The position numbers and the translations under genes were made by a program. Shown here piece by piece: positions 36,265 through 48,758 of a stretch of 64,000 nt of DNA (positions are counted from its first letter, which is position 1; every line of letters begins with the position of its first letter). Source of the stretch: Rhizomicrobium sp. (GTDB taxonomy: Bacteria; Pseudomonadota; Alphaproteobacteria; Micropepsales; Micropepsaceae); contig JBBCHM010000002.1 in assembly GCA_037200045.1 (NCBI GenBank), positions 62,001 through 126,000 on the forward strand, written 5' to 3'. The notes below the pieces were generated by a model. The model saw only the letters and a program-made list of their open reading frames with translations. It ran no database searches and had not been told where the DNA came from.

Positions 36265-37146
36265 GTGCGCGTCGCGGTATTCGGAGGCTCGGGATTTCTC
36301 GGCTCGCACGTCGCGGACGCGCTCAGCGCCGCGGGACATTCGGTGATCGTGTTCGACCGCGCGCCGTCGGAATGGCTGAGGCCCGACCAGGAGATGATGA
36401 TCGGCGACATCCTCGACGGCGAGGCGGTGTCCCGGGCGGCCGAGGGTTGCGAGGCCGTCTTCAATTTCGCCGGCGTGGCGGATCTCGACGACGCCGACGC
36501 CGCGCCGGTGCGGTCGGCCACGATCAACATCATCGGCAATCTCAACGTCTGCGAGTCCTGCGTGCGCCACGGCGTGAACCGCTATGTGTTCGCGAGCTCG
36601 CTTTACGTCCACAGCCGCGTCGGCGGCGCCTACCGCTGCAGCAAGCGCGCCTGCGAGGACTACATCTTTCACTATCAGGCGACGCGCGGGCTTCGCTGCA
36701 CGATCCTGCGCTACGGCTCGCTCTACGGTCCGCGGTCGGGGATGACGAACGGCATACATCGCTTCATCCATGAGGCGATGGCCAAGGGCCGCATCACCTA
36801 CTTCGGAAACCCCAGGGCGCTGCGCGACTATATTCACGTCAGCGACGCCGCGCAGGCGAGCGTCGATATCCTGCACCCCCGGTTCGAGAACCGCAGCATC
36901 GTGCTTGCCGGCAGCCAGAGCGTCCGCGTCGCGGACCTGTTCCAGATGATCTCCGAGATCGTCGGCAAGCCGGTGGCGTTCGACTACGTCGCCGATAGCG
37001 GCGTTCCCCACTATGTCACGACGCCATATTCTTTCGATTCGCGGATCGGAATGAAATATGCGCCGCAGCTTCACATCGATCTCGGCCAGGGTCTGTTGAT
37101 GAAGGTCGAAGAACTGTCGATCGATGCTTCGACCGTCGAGGAATAG
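36265..37146 (+). CDS. NAD-dependent epimerase/dehydratase (extended SDR)
   Basis: 293 residues from GTG 36265, with AAGGA about 9 nt upstream. NAD loop is VFGGSGFLGSH, then the catalytic region FASSLYVHSRVGGAYRCSKRA, where Ser/Tyr/Lys are present as SSLY and YRCSK, and ILRYGSLYGPRSGM. The segment between SSLY and YRCSK is shorter than in typical GalE. Long open frame upstream overlaps the aldolase gene and is not used. It is the last gene of the plus-strand acid-sugar group and may set a stereocentre of the sugar. Confidence 0.78.
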   Translation: MRVAVFGGSGFLGSHVADALSAAGHSVIVFDRAPSEWLRPDQEMMIGDILDGEAVSRAAEGCEAVFNFAGVADLDDADAAPVRSATINIIGNLNVCESCVRHGVNRYVFASSLYVHSRVGGAYRCSKRACEDYIFHYQATRGLRCTILRYGSLYGPRSGMTNGIHRFIHEAMAKGRITYFGNPRALRDYIHVSDAAQASVDILHPRFENRSIVLAGSQSVRVADLFQMISEIVGKPVAFDYVADSGVPHYVTTPYSFDSRIGMKYAPQLHIDLGQGLLMKVEELSIDASTVEE

Positions 37147-37838
37147 CCGGTCGCGAGCGCTGCGCGTTTTCGCCGATGCATGCGGCAATAATTCCGTTTC
37201 GATCACGCTTCACGCGACAGCCGCCGCATTGCCGTTTTTGAAATCAGCCATGCCTATATCGCGTGCGTTTCGCCGCGTCTTCGGCGGCTCGCGGCGAAAT
37301 GCCCCAACACGGGCGCGCACAGCTTCGCGCGAAATGCAGCCGACCGCCTTTTTTTGATCTATCACACGCCAGCATGTTACTACTGGATGCATCAAATGCG
37401 GCCACGGCCGGGGTGAACAGATCGGCCGGTCGAGTAACGCCGCCTATTCAACGGCTTATGGGGCGTGGCCGCCGCTCCGAAACATTCGGATCACGCGTCC
37501 CGCCGGAAAAGCTACGCAAAGCCCTCGCCGATTCCGGCGGCTGGAGGCAATTGGGTCGCCCAGGCGTGGCGGCGCCAGGATGCCGCGTGCCATAGGCAGC
37601 GCCGGAAGATCAACAGCCGGAATTTGCCGCAGGCATGGCGAGCGAATTCAGAGACAGACGCGGCACGAATCGTCGTTTAGATTGTTGACACTATCCGGTC
37701 TGAGCATTCGCTGGGCAGTCACGAGGGCTTCACAGCCACCGGCAAAAGTTAGTCCTTCGCTGACGGCGGACCGCAAGATATTGCATTAACCATCCGAATA
37801 GTCGAGAAAAAGAGCGCCGTGGGGCGCGGTGGGGACGC
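37147..37838. other. 692-bp intergenic region with a possible promoter
   Basis: Between the SDR and the WbaP-like gene, both on the plus strand. Small open frames on both strands look non-coding. A perfect TTGACA (37685-37690) lies 150 nt before the transferase start, but no good -10 follows at 16-18 nt. A small inverted repeat (GCCG/CGGC) lies near 37530. No tRNA, IS end or terminator with a U-run was found. Confidence 0.4.
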
Positions 37839-39326
37839 ATGACGATTACATCAATGGCCGAACGCGCAGAGGCTGCTCATGCAGTGTCCTATCTGCGATC
37901 CAACTCGCACTGGACCTGTCTAGCCGGCCTCGCGTTCGCCGATGTTCTTGTCTTCACTTTGGCGAATATCATTTTCCGGATGGGGCGCGCCGTCCCCACC
38001 ATCATCCTGGCCGGCGGACGGCCGTCATTCGACGGCGCCACGTCGATCGATGTCTTTGCGCTGATCGCCGTCGTGTTCATCGTGTTCCGCTATCTCTCGG
38101 GGGACTACAGCCGCCGGCAGCTGTTCTGGGACAATACGCGGCAGTCGACGGTCGCGCTGGCCATCGCCGCGCTGCCCGATCTGTTCCTGACGTCGTTGAA
38201 TTTTCGCGTCTTCGCCGTCGCGAACATCGTCGCCAGCTGGATATTCCTCATCGTCGCCATTCCGCTCGGCCGGCAATTGGCGCGCAAGCTGCTGGCGAAG
38301 GCCGGCGTGTGGTACATCCCCACCGCCCTGATCGGCTCGAGCGCGCGCATCACGACGATCTACAACGCGCTGGCGCGGTCGCTTTCGCTTGGGTTCGAGG
38401 TCCGCTGGAGCGTGTCCGACGTCTGCAACGACACCGCGCACGACCTGCCGAAAGTCATCCGGTCGGGCACGATGGAGCCGCGCGAGATCGCCGAGCAGCT
38501 TTTGCGGGCGGAATGCGCCCAAGCGGTGGTCGCGACGGAGTCCAACAATTCGACGGAATACACCGAGGTGGTGCGCCGCCTGATGGAAGCGGGTATCGCG
38601 GTGGCGATCGTCCCGTCGTTCCAGCGCCTACCGCTGGTCGGGGCCACGACCAACTACTTCTTCGGCCACGACGTCCTGCTGCTGCAGGTGCGCAGCAATC
38701 TGCGCCGCTTCCCGCAGAAGCTCGAGAAGCGGGTATTCGACATCGTCGGCGCGCTCTCCCTGCTCATCCTGTTCTCGCCGCTGTTCCTCTTCATCGCGAC
38801 GGCGATCAAGCGCCATGACGGCGGCCGGGTGACCTACAGCCAGAAGCGCGTCGGACAGAACGGCCAGACCTTTCGCATCATCAAGTTTCGCACCATGGCG
38901 CCCGACGCCGAGGAGCGCCTGCAAAAATGGCGGCGCGAGCAGCCGGAACTCTATGAAGAGTACGCCAAGACCTTCAAGCTGCGCGACGACCCGCGCATCA
39001 CCGCGCCGGGCAAATGGCTGAGGAAGACCAGTCTCGACGAACTGCCGCAGCTCGTGAACGTGCTGCGCGGCGAAATGAGCCTGGTCGGCCCCAGGCCGGT
39101 CGTGGAGCAGGAACTGCGCGACTATTACGGATCGGCGGCGCAGCTCTACGTTCGCGTGCGGCCCGGCCTCACCGGCCTGTGGCAGGTCAGCGGACGCAGC
39201 GACACGAGCTATGAAGAGCGCGTGATCTTCGACGAATGGTATGTGCTCAACTGGTCGTTCTGGTACGACATCGTGATCCTCATCCAGACCGCCGGCATCA
39301 TGCTGACCGGCCGGGGCGCCTACTAA
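37839..39326 (+). CDS. WbaP-like undecaprenyl-phosphate sugar-1-phosphate transferase
   Basis: 495 residues, the length of WbaP/WcaJ-type polyisoprenyl-phosphate hexose-1-phosphate transferases. Four to five N-terminal TM segments (to ~150) precede a soluble region, then TM near 300-325 (FDIVGALSLLILFSPLFLFIA, written in part). The catalytic part has QKRVGQNGQTFRIIKFRTM, DDPRITAPGKWLRKTSLDEL and MSLVGPRPVVEQELRDYY. It initiates repeat-unit assembly by moving a sugar-1-phosphate to undecaprenyl phosphate. YVRVRPGLTGLWQVSGRS matches WbaP closely. GGGGACGC precedes ATG 37839. Confidence 0.86.
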   Translation: MTITSMAERAEAAHAVSYLRSNSHWTCLAGLAFADVLVFTLANIIFRMGRAVPTIILAGGRPSFDGATSIDVFALIAVVFIVFRYLSGDYSRRQLFWDNTRQSTVALAIAALPDLFLTSLNFRVFAVANIVASWIFLIVAIPLGRQLARKLLAKAGVWYIPTALIGSSARITTIYNALARSLSLGFEVRWSVSDVCNDTAHDLPKVIRSGTMEPREIAEQLLRAECAQAVVATESNNSTEYTEVVRRLMEAGIAVAIVPSFQRLPLVGATTNYFFGHDVLLLQVRSNLRRFPQKLEKRVFDIVGALSLLILFSPLFLFIATAIKRHDGGRVTYSQKRVGQNGQTFRIIKFRTMAPDAEERLQKWRREQPELYEEYAKTFKLRDDPRITAPGKWLRKTSLDELPQLVNVLRGEMSLVGPRPVVEQELRDYYGSAAQLYVRVRPGLTGLWQVSGRSDTSYEERVIFDEWYVLNWSFWYDIVILIQTAGIMLTGRGAY

Positions 39327-39357
39327 CCCGCCCCACCACCTGGCGAAGGAACCGCGA

Positions 39358-40488
39358 TCAGGACGCCGTCGCCCGCAGGACGCTTTCGACAATGCGGTCC
39401 TGCGCCGCTTCGTCGAGATAGGGATGCATCGGCAGGCTGACGACCGTCCCGCTCAGATGCTCGCTGTTGGGCGTGGGCGCCGACGGATAGGCGGCGTAGC
39501 CCTTCTGCCGCGACAGCGGGATCGGATAATAGACGGCGGTCGGGATTCCTTCCGCCTTCAGCTCGCCCTGCAGCTTGGCGCGATCCGGCACCTGGATCGT
39601 GTACTGCGCCCAGGTCGATAGCGCGCCGTCGATGACATGCGGCACGCGAATCCTGTTGGAACGGGCCAGCGCGGCGTTGTAGCGCTTGGCGATCACATCG
39701 CGCGCCGCGATCTCGTCCGGAAATATCTTCAGCTTTTCGATCAGGACCGCGGCCTGGATGGTGTCGAGGCGCGAGTTCATGCCGATCCGGACGTTTTCGT
39801 AGCGATGGCTTCCCTCGCCATGGACCCGAATGGAGCGCAATAGCGCGGCCAGCGCGTCGTCGTCGGTGAACATCGCGCCGCCGTCACCATAGCAACCCAG
39901 CGGCTTGGCCGGGAAAAAGCTCGTGGTCGCGGCGTCGCCGATCGCGCCGGTACGCTTGCCGTCCAGCGTGGCGCCGAATGCCTGCGCCGTGTCGCACAGC
40001 ATCTTGAGCCCATGGCGTTCGACGATCGGCGCCAGGATGCGATAGTCCGCGGGCTGGCCGAACAGATCGACCGGTATCACGACGCGCGGCGCCAGCTTGC
40101 CCTCGCGCTCGATCATCGCGACGGCCGCTTCGAGGCTGGCGGGATCCATGTTGTAGGTGTCGGCCAGCACGTCGACGAAGACCGGCGTGGCGCCGACCAG
40201 CGCCACGACCTCGGCGGTCGCCGCGAAGGTAAAGGCGGGAACGAACACCGCGTCGCCCGGCCCGATGTTCCAGGCGCGCAGCACGATGACGATCGCATCG
40301 GTGCCGTTGGCGCAGGCGACGCAGTGCTTCACGCCGGCGAACGCGGCGAGCTTCTGCTCCAGTTCCGCGACCTGGGGCCCCAGGACCCACTGCCCGCCCT
40401 CGACCGCGGCCATGATGGCGCGATTCAGAGGCTCGCCGAGACGTTTGCGCTGGGCCTGCAGGTCGATGAAGGCGATCGGTTCGGCCAA
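39358..40488 (-). CDS. DegT/DnrJ/EryC1/StrS-family sugar aminotransferase
   Basis: 376 residues of a PLP aminotransferase of the VI (DegT) type. Motifs are IDLQAQRKRL, ACANGTDAIVIVL, DTAQAFGATL (Asp ~167) and FFPAKPLGCYGDGGA, with PLP Lys195. RIGMNSRLDTIQAAVL and YYPIPLSRQKGY follow. It resembles WbpE-type UDP-2-acetamido-3-oxo-sugar aminotransferases. TTG 40488 is the likely start, with GGAG about 7 nt upstream; no ATG nearby fits. It converges on the WbaP-like gene, giving the glycan an amino sugar. Confidence 0.85.
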   Translation of the reverse strand: MAEPIAFIDLQAQRKRLGEPLNRAIMAAVEGGQWVLGPQVAELEQKLAAFAGVKHCVACANGTDAIVIVLRAWNIGPGDAVFVPAFTFAATAEVVALVGATPVFVDVLADTYNMDPASLEAAVAMIEREGKLAPRVVIPVDLFGQPADYRILAPIVERHGLKMLCDTAQAFGATLDGKRTGAIGDAATTSFFPAKPLGCYGDGGAMFTDDDALAALLRSIRVHGEGSHRYENVRIGMNSRLDTIQAAVLIEKLKIFPDEIAARDVIAKRYNAALARSNRIRVPHVIDGALSTWAQYTIQVPDRAKLQGELKAEGIPTAVYYPIPLSRQKGYAAYPSAPTPNSEHLSGTVVSLPMHPYLDEAAQDRIVESVLRATAS

Positions 40489-40697
40489 AGCTCACTCCAC
40501 AAAGCCAAATATCGGGAGCCCGCCTTGTAGGCGGGCAAGCCGCGGCGGCGCGAGACAAAATATATTGCGGAATGCGTCAAGGCATCGCCGCAAGCAGGCG
40601 CGAACGAGCAATCGGAAACGCGCATGTCCGAACAGGCGGATGTCGACGTCCGTCACCGCTGTCGATGCGAGGGCAGACCGCCGACCGAACGGCAAGG

Positions 40698-41183
40698 CTA
40701 GACGTCGGCCTCGACGCGCATACGCAGGATCTTGTCCGGCGCGCCGCTGATCTGGCCGTTGTTGTGGTCGCCGCCCTTCTTGATCGCGTCGACGTGTTCC
40801 AAGCCTTCGACCACCTCGCCCCAGATCGAATATTGCCGGTCGAGCCAGGGCGCGTCGGCGAAGCAGATGAAGAACTGGCTGTTGGCGCTGTGGGGATTGT
40901 TGGTGCGCGCGGCGGAGACCGTGCCGCGCTTGTGCTTCTCGTTGGAGAATTCCGCCTTCAGGTCGGGTAGGTCCGAGCCGCCCGAGCCGGTGCCGGTCGG
41001 ATCGCCGGTCTGCGCCATGAAATCCGGGATGACGCGGTGGAAGACGACGCCGTCGTAGAAGCCCTTGCGGGTCAGCTCCTTGATGCGGGCGACATGGCCG
41101 GGCGCCAGGTCGGGCCTGAGCGCGATCACGACCGGGCCGGTCTTCAATTCCATGATCAGGGTATTTTCCTTGTCGCGGGCCAT
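40698..41183 (-). CDS. peptidyl-prolyl cis-trans isomerase (cyclophilin type)
   Basis: 161 residues. VIALRPDLAPGHVARI, FYDGVVFHRVIPDFMAQTGD, GTGSGGSDLP, SQFFICFADAPWLD and IWGEVVEGL are the cyclophilin core, including the catalytic Arg (FHRV), Phe and Gln (SQFFI). No signal peptide, so cytoplasmic. ATG 41183 overlaps the coaD stop by 1 nt (TGATG), giving the tight gyrA-coaD-cyclophilin order common in alphaproteobacteria. The frame stays open upstream through coaD, which is a shadow. Confidence 0.9.
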   Translation of the reverse strand: MARDKENTLIMELKTGPVVIALRPDLAPGHVARIKELTRKGFYDGVVFHRVIPDFMAQTGDPTGTGSGGSDLPDLKAEFSNEKHKRGTVSAARTNNPHSANSQFFICFADAPWLDRQYSIWGEVVEGLEHVDAIKKGGDHNNGQISGAPDKILRMRVEADV

Positions 41184-41725
41184 CAGCGTTTTGCCTGTTC
41201 CTTGCAGCGTTTCACGAGAAGCTCGGCCACGTGCGGGCTGGTGAAGGCCCTCACGTCGCCGCCGAGCATGGCGATTTCCTTGACCAGCCGCGAGGCGATC
41301 GCCTGGTTCCGCGGATCGGCCATGAGAAAGACGGTTTCGATGTCCTGCGCCAGGCGCTGGTTCATCGCCGCCATCTGGAATTCGTATTCGAAGTCCGACA
41401 CGGCCCGAAGGCCGCGCACGATCACGGTGGCTCCGACCTCGCGGGCGAATTCGACCTGCAGCTTGTCGCTGAACGGAACCACGTCGATCGTGGAGCCGTC
41501 CTTGGTCATGTTCTGGGCCTCGTGGCGCCACATCGCCACGCGTTCGTCCAGCGAGAAGAGCGGCGCCTTGCCGGTGCCGGTCGCCAGGCCGATCACCAGC
41601 CGGTCGACCAGCTTCAGCGCGCGCTTGACGATGTCCAGATGGCCGAGCGTGACCGGATCGAAGGTGCCCGGATAAAGGCCGACGCGGAAACGCCGCGCGA
41701 TATCGTTCTTGCCCACCTCAGCCAC
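41183..41725 (-). CDS. coaD: phosphopantetheine adenylyltransferase
   Basis: 180 residues. GLYPGTFDPVTLGHLDIVKR (ATP site, T/HxGH), VIRGLRAVSDFEYEFQMA and FLMADPRNQAIASRLVKEIA are diagnostic of CoaD. It converts 4'-phosphopantetheine plus ATP to dephospho-CoA, the penultimate step of CoA synthesis. GTG 41725 starts 1 nt after the gyrA stop. The usual SSRLVKEIA is ASRLVKEIA, a small change. Essential in nearly all bacteria. Confidence 0.95.
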   Translation of the reverse strand: MAEVGKNDIARRFRVGLYPGTFDPVTLGHLDIVKRALKLVDRLVIGLATGTGKAPLFSLDERVAMWRHEAQNMTKDGSTIDVVPFSDKLQVEFAREVGATVIVRGLRAVSDFEYEFQMAAMNQRLAQDIETVFLMADPRNQAIASRLVKEIAMLGGDVRAFTSPHVAELLVKRCKEQAKR

Positions 41726-41726
41726 G

Positions 41727-44450
41727 TCACTCGCCCCCTTCGCCCGAGACGTCCTCGATCCGTTCGACCGAGACGACGCGCTCGCCCTCGTCCACGCGGA
41801 ACACGGTGACGCCGCCCGATCCCCGGCCCTGGACGCTGATCGACGACACCGGCACGCGGATCGTCTGGCCCTGGTTGGAGATCAGCATCAGATCGTCGCT
41901 CTCCTCGACCGGGAAGCCGGCGACGATGGCGGTGTTCTTCTTCATCGCCCAGATGCCCTGCGCGCCGCGGCCCATGACGCGGTACTCGTAGGAACTGGTG
42001 CGCTTGCCGAAGCCGCTTTCGGATACGGCCAGGACGAATTGCTCGCGCGCGCCGAGTTCGGAATAGCGTTCCGTAGTGAGCGCGATTTCTTCCCGGCTCT
42101 CCTCGCTGTCCTCGGCATCCTCGATGGGCGCGTCGGTGTCGCCGTCATCGCCCAGCGCGGCCCGCCGCGCGGCGCGCGACTGCTTCAGATAGGCGGCGGC
42201 CTCGGCCGGCGTGATGTCGGTATGGCGCAGCAGCGCGAGGCTCACGACCTCGTCGCTCGGCGCCAGCTTGATGCCGCGCACGCCCGTGGAGGCCCTGCTC
42301 GCGAAGACGCGCAGGTCCGACATGCCGAAGCGGATGCACTTGCCGTTGTGGGTGGTCAGCAGAACGTCGTCGCCGTCGGTGCAGGTCTGCACGCCGACGA
42401 TCCCGTCGCCCGGTTCCAGCTTCATGGCGATCTTGCCGTTGCGGTTGATGCTGGCGAAATCCGACAGCTCGTTGCGCCGCACGTCGCCGGACTTGGTGGC
42501 GAACACGATGTTGAGCTTGTCCCACTGGGTCTCGTCTTCCGGCAGCGGCAGGATGGTGGTGATGCGTTCGCCTTCCGCCAGCGGCAAGAGATTCACCATC
42601 GCCTTGCCCTTGCCCTGGATGCGGGCCTCCGGCAGGCGCCAGACCTTCAGCTTGTAGGCCATGCCGGTGGAGGAGAAGAACACCAGCCAGGCATGGGTGC
42701 TGGCCACGAACAGGGAGGTGACGAAATCCTCCTCCCGCGTCGCCATGCCGGAGCGGCCCTTGCCGCCGCGGCCCTGCACGCGATACTCGTCGAGCGGCGT
42801 GCGCTTGATGTAGCCGCCATGGGTGACCGTGACCGCGACGTCCTCGCGCTCGATCAGCGCCTCGTCCTCGACCTCGACGTCGGCATCGACCAGCTCGGTC
42901 TTGCGCGGCGTGGCGAATTCCTCGCGGATGGCCCGAAGCTCGTTCCGCACGATCTCCAGCACGCGCGGACGCGAGCGCAGGATGTCGAGATAGTCGGCGA
43001 TCGCTTCGGCGAGCTTTTTCACTTCGTCGCCGATCTCGTCGCGTCCCAGCGCCGTCAGGCGCTGCAGGCGCAGGTCGAGGATGGCCTTGGCCTGCTCTTC
43101 CGACAGCCGGATCGTGCCGTCTTCCTGGATGAGATGGCGCGGATCGGCGATCAGCTTGATGAGCGGCTCGACGTCCATCGCCGGCCAGTTGCGCGCCATC
43201 AACTGCTCGCGCGCCGTCGCGGCGTCGGCGGCGCCGCGGATCAGCGCGATGACCTCGTCGATATTGGCGACGGCGATGGCGAGGCCGACCAAGTGTGGCC
43301 GCGGTCGCGCGCCTTGCCGAGCTGGAAGCGCGTGCGCCGGGTCACGACTTCCTCGCGGAGGCGGTGAAGGCGCCGATCATCGCCTTGAGGTTCATCAGCT
43401 CCGGACGGCCGCCGTTCAGCGCCAGCATGTTGACGCCGAAGGTCGTCTGCAGTTCGGAGAAGCGGTAGAGCTGGTTCAGCACGACTTCCGAGGACGCATC
43501 GCGCTTGAGCTCGATCACGACCCGCATGCCGTGGCGGTCGCTTTCGTCGCGGATGTCGCTGACGCCTTCGACGCGCTTGTCGCGGACCAGTTCGCCGATC
43601 TTCTCCTGCAGTCGCGCCTTGTTCACCTGATAGGGCAGCTCGGTGACGATGATCGCCTCGCGGTCCTTGCGCAGCTCCTCGACATGGCAGCGCGCGCGCA
43701 TCAGCAGCGAGCCGCGGCCGCGCGCCAGCGCGGCGCGGGCGTTCTGCTTGCCGATCAGCAGCGCACCGGTCGGGAAATCCGGTCCCGGCACGATTTCCGT
43801 CAACTCCTCCAGGCCGATCGACGGATCGTCGAGGAATTTGAGGCAGGCGTCGATCACCTCGCCCAGATTGTGCGGCGGGATATTGGTCGCCATGCCGACC
43901 GCGATGCCGCCGGCGCCGTTGACGAGGATGTTGGGAAACCGCGCCGGAAGGACGGTCGGCTCGCGCTCGGACGAATCGTAATTGTCCTTCCACTCGACCG
44001 TGTCCTGCTCGATGTCCTCGGTGAGCTGGTGCGCGATCTTGGAGCGGCGCACCTCGGTGTAGCGCATCTGGGCCGCGAATCGCCGTCGACCGAGCCGAAA
44101 TTGCCCTGCCCGTCGATCAGCGGGACCCGCATCGAAAAGTCCTGCGCCATGCGCACCAGCGCGTCGTAGATCGACTGGTCGCCGTGCGGATGGTACTTGC
44201 CGATCACATCGCCGACGACGCGCGCGGATTTGCGGTACGGCTTGTTCCAGTCATAGCCGTTCTCGTGCATCGAAAAGAGGATGCGCCGGTGCACCGGCTT
44301 CAGCCCGTCGCGCACGTCGGGCAGCGCGCGCTGCACGATGACGCTCATCGCATAGTCGAGATAGGAGCGTTTCAGCTCCTCCTCGATCGCGATCGGGTTG
44401 ATGTTGGAGCCGCCCGGCTGCGCGCCGCTTGGCGGGACTGTATCGCTCAA
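41727..44450 (-). CDS. gyrA: DNA gyrase subunit A, reading frame interrupted by three single-base indels
   Basis: The protein is recognisable from the N-terminus ([20 protein letters not shown]) through the QRDR ([18 protein letters not shown]), the catalytic Tyr in [10 protein letters not shown], the tower domain ([33 protein letters not shown]) and the C-terminal beta-pinwheel domain ([11 protein letters not shown], the GyrA-box-like repeat) to the end at 41727. Three frames are needed. Apparent 1-nt deletions lie near 44074-44077 (before MRYTEVR), about 43359 (GAFTAFREEVV) and about 43291-43297 (before LVGLAIAV). TTG 44450 is the likely start, with AAGGA about 9 nt upstream. The Ser83-equivalent in HGDQSIYD is Gln. 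Confidence 0.93.
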
Positions 44451-44596
44451 AAACCGGTTCCTTGACGAGGGGACCTGAAGGGTCCCACTCCTGGGGCGCT
44501 AGGTAGCATTTGCGCCGCGATTCGGCTAGGAAAACCTCGCCCCTGCGCGCCCGAAATTTCCCTTACGCGATAGGCACTTAAGGACCGTTGGCCCGC

Positions 44597-45857
44597 TCAT
44601 TTCCGCAAAGCCCCGCTCGCGGCGCGTCCAGCCGATTGCGGCGACCAAGGACCAAGCGCCGACGCCTTCACGCCCCGACCGACGACGTGCGCGACGCGGC
44701 GCCAAAGCCAGGATGGAATGCGCATCAGCGGATAGAGGATGTACAGAGGCCGCGGCAGCCTTATGCGGCTGAAATCGGTCCAGCCGATCGATTTCGACTG
44801 CAATTCCGCGAACCAGGCGCCGGGCGTGGGCGCGAGCAGGAAATGCGAGATCTGGATCGTCAGATCGCCCTCCGGCCTGTCCTCGGTCTGGCGCATCCTG
44901 TCGTCGCCGGCCATGGCGTGAAGCGCGATTGCGACGAGCCAGCGCGTGGATCGGTCCGACCGAAGCTCGTCGGCCAGGGCCGGCGCGAGCGGCAATTTCA
45001 GCAGGCGCTCGCACAGGAGCAGCGCTTGCGCCGCCGCCCGGCCGACCTTGGCCGCTTGCGCCGACCGATAGAGGCGCTCCACGTCCCGCGGCGGCATGGG
45101 GGCGAGCCAGGCCGCGAGGGTCGGCGAGCCATTTGAGCCGCGACCAGCCATGGCGCGCGCCGTGGAGACAAAGATAGGCAAAGAGATCCTCGTCGCCGAG
45201 GGTGCTGATGGCCTGTCCGGCCGAGACCGCCACGCGGCGCGAGGGCGAGAGTCGCGAAAGCTGGGAAGGGTTTCGCGACAACCGCCAATGCAGTTCCACA
45301 AACAGGCCCCGGCCAGGATGCCGCCACACGCACTCATGGGCGAAGGACGACCATTCCAGGAATTGCCGGTCGTCGACGCTTTCGTCGGGACTCTCGCGGA
45401 CATAGCCGGCCTCTCGCAGCAGCGCCGCAGCGGAAAAGATGTCGGCATGATCCACCAGGATATCGATGTCCCAGGAATGCTTGATGCCGATATTGCCATA
45501 GGCGAGGATCGCCAGCGCCGTGCCCTTGACGAAGGTAAGCTCGATACCGGCCGCGTCGAAAAGCTGCTGCAGGCGAAGGGATTCGGCGGCTTGCAGCAGG
45601 CTGAGGCGGGTATTGGCCGTGGCGCTTGCGTTCAAGGCGGATTTGATCGACTCCGGAACGGCCTGTTGAACGCCTCTCAGGCCGTCGGCGACCAGCCCCT
45701 CGACTCGCTGACGGTTCGAGATCCGACAAGCTTCGGCCAATCGATGCCGGCGGACATCGTTTGCGCGATCGCATCCGCCCGCCTCGGCGAAGGCGGCCAG
45801 ATGCAGCATGCGGCGACCAGACGGAATTCGGCCGAAAGCGAGGTCGTCCTGCGCCAT
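44597..45857 (-). CDS. NTP_transf_5-like (uncharacterised nucleotidyltransferase) protein, one frameshift
   Basis: Assembled from two frames. The first (ATG 45857 to about 45120) has LRLQQLFDAAGIELTFVKGTAL and HSWDIDILVDHADIF, the helical and KGTxL/DxDxLV features of the PF14907 nucleotidyltransferase-like family. It then reads CLHGARHGWSRLKWLAD and shifts to AAWLAPMPPRDVERLY, running to about 44597. A one-base insertion in the G run at 45118-45120 explains the break. The C-terminal half (WRRVAHVVGRGV) is basic. Family members are common in polysaccharide and secretion loci, function unknown. It lies between gyrA and the small plus-strand gene. Confidence 0.62.
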
Positions 45858-46142
45858 CTATGGCGGCTCCCCGTTCCATCCCCTGGCGGCACGCGCGCGC
45901 AACGGCGTTGGCCATGGTTTACCGGTTAATGGCCTCCCCGCTTGCGCATGCTCCGGCTCACGATCAGGGAGGATCATCGTGTCATGCAGCATCAGCGGGC
46001 ACAACGGAAGCGTGATTGCCGCCTGTCGGTTCCGACCCGGTTCGGAAACAAAACTGTACAAAAGTCCCCAAAGTTGCCCTAGGGGCACACCCGCTATCGC
46101 CAGGCCTGCTAGACTTTTGCAGTGCGTCAAATGGGGAATGAC

Positions 46143-46398
46143 ATGGGGAACCGACCGATAAAACGCGTCATGATCAGGTGTCCTCAATCGATGAAATCCA
46201 TCTTCACCGGCCGCTTCGCGTCGCCGATCGATTTCGGCACCGTCCTGGCCGGGAAGAATGCCGTGGGATGCAGCGAATGCGGCGAACTTCATTTTTTGGG
46301 GCGCGACCGATGCCTGGCTCGAGGACGGCCAAGAGATGCAGGCAGCCGTTTCCTTCGAGATCGGCCTGGAGGCTGAGACGCGGCACGACGCCGGTTGA
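46143..46398 (+). CDS. small CxxC-containing protein of unknown function, one frameshift
   Basis: About 85 residues from ATG 46143, with GGGGA about 7 nt upstream. MIRCPQSMKSIFTGRFAS, then NAVGCSECGELHF (CxxC) and, after a frame change, FWGATDAWLEDGQEM. Similar small proteins with IRCP..GK.V.TG and CP.CG..H.W form a widespread uncharacterised group in alphaproteobacteria. The last third is in another frame because a T run at about 46291-46297 has one T too many. Possibly a zinc-binding protein, because of the two Cys pairs expected in the family; only C-P and CSEC are visible here. Confidence 0.5.
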
Positions 46399-46428
46399 GC
46401 GGCGGACGCGGTCCGAGCCGGCGCGTTT

Positions 46429-48620
<2,192 letters not shown>

Positions 48621-48758
48621 TCTCGACGAACCAAGGGCGGCAGGGATCGGCGGCTCGACCTACGCCAGCCGGTCTCTCGGTGTCAAAGGGCGGCCCGGCG
48701 CTTTCGCGAGCAATCTCCGCTCTATAGTGTCCCGCCGCGACCTCTAACCGCCAGAGCC

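Noticed and set aside
41727..44450. gyrA as a true pseudogene
   Set aside because: The gene is essential and all three breaks are single-base; sequencing error is simpler.
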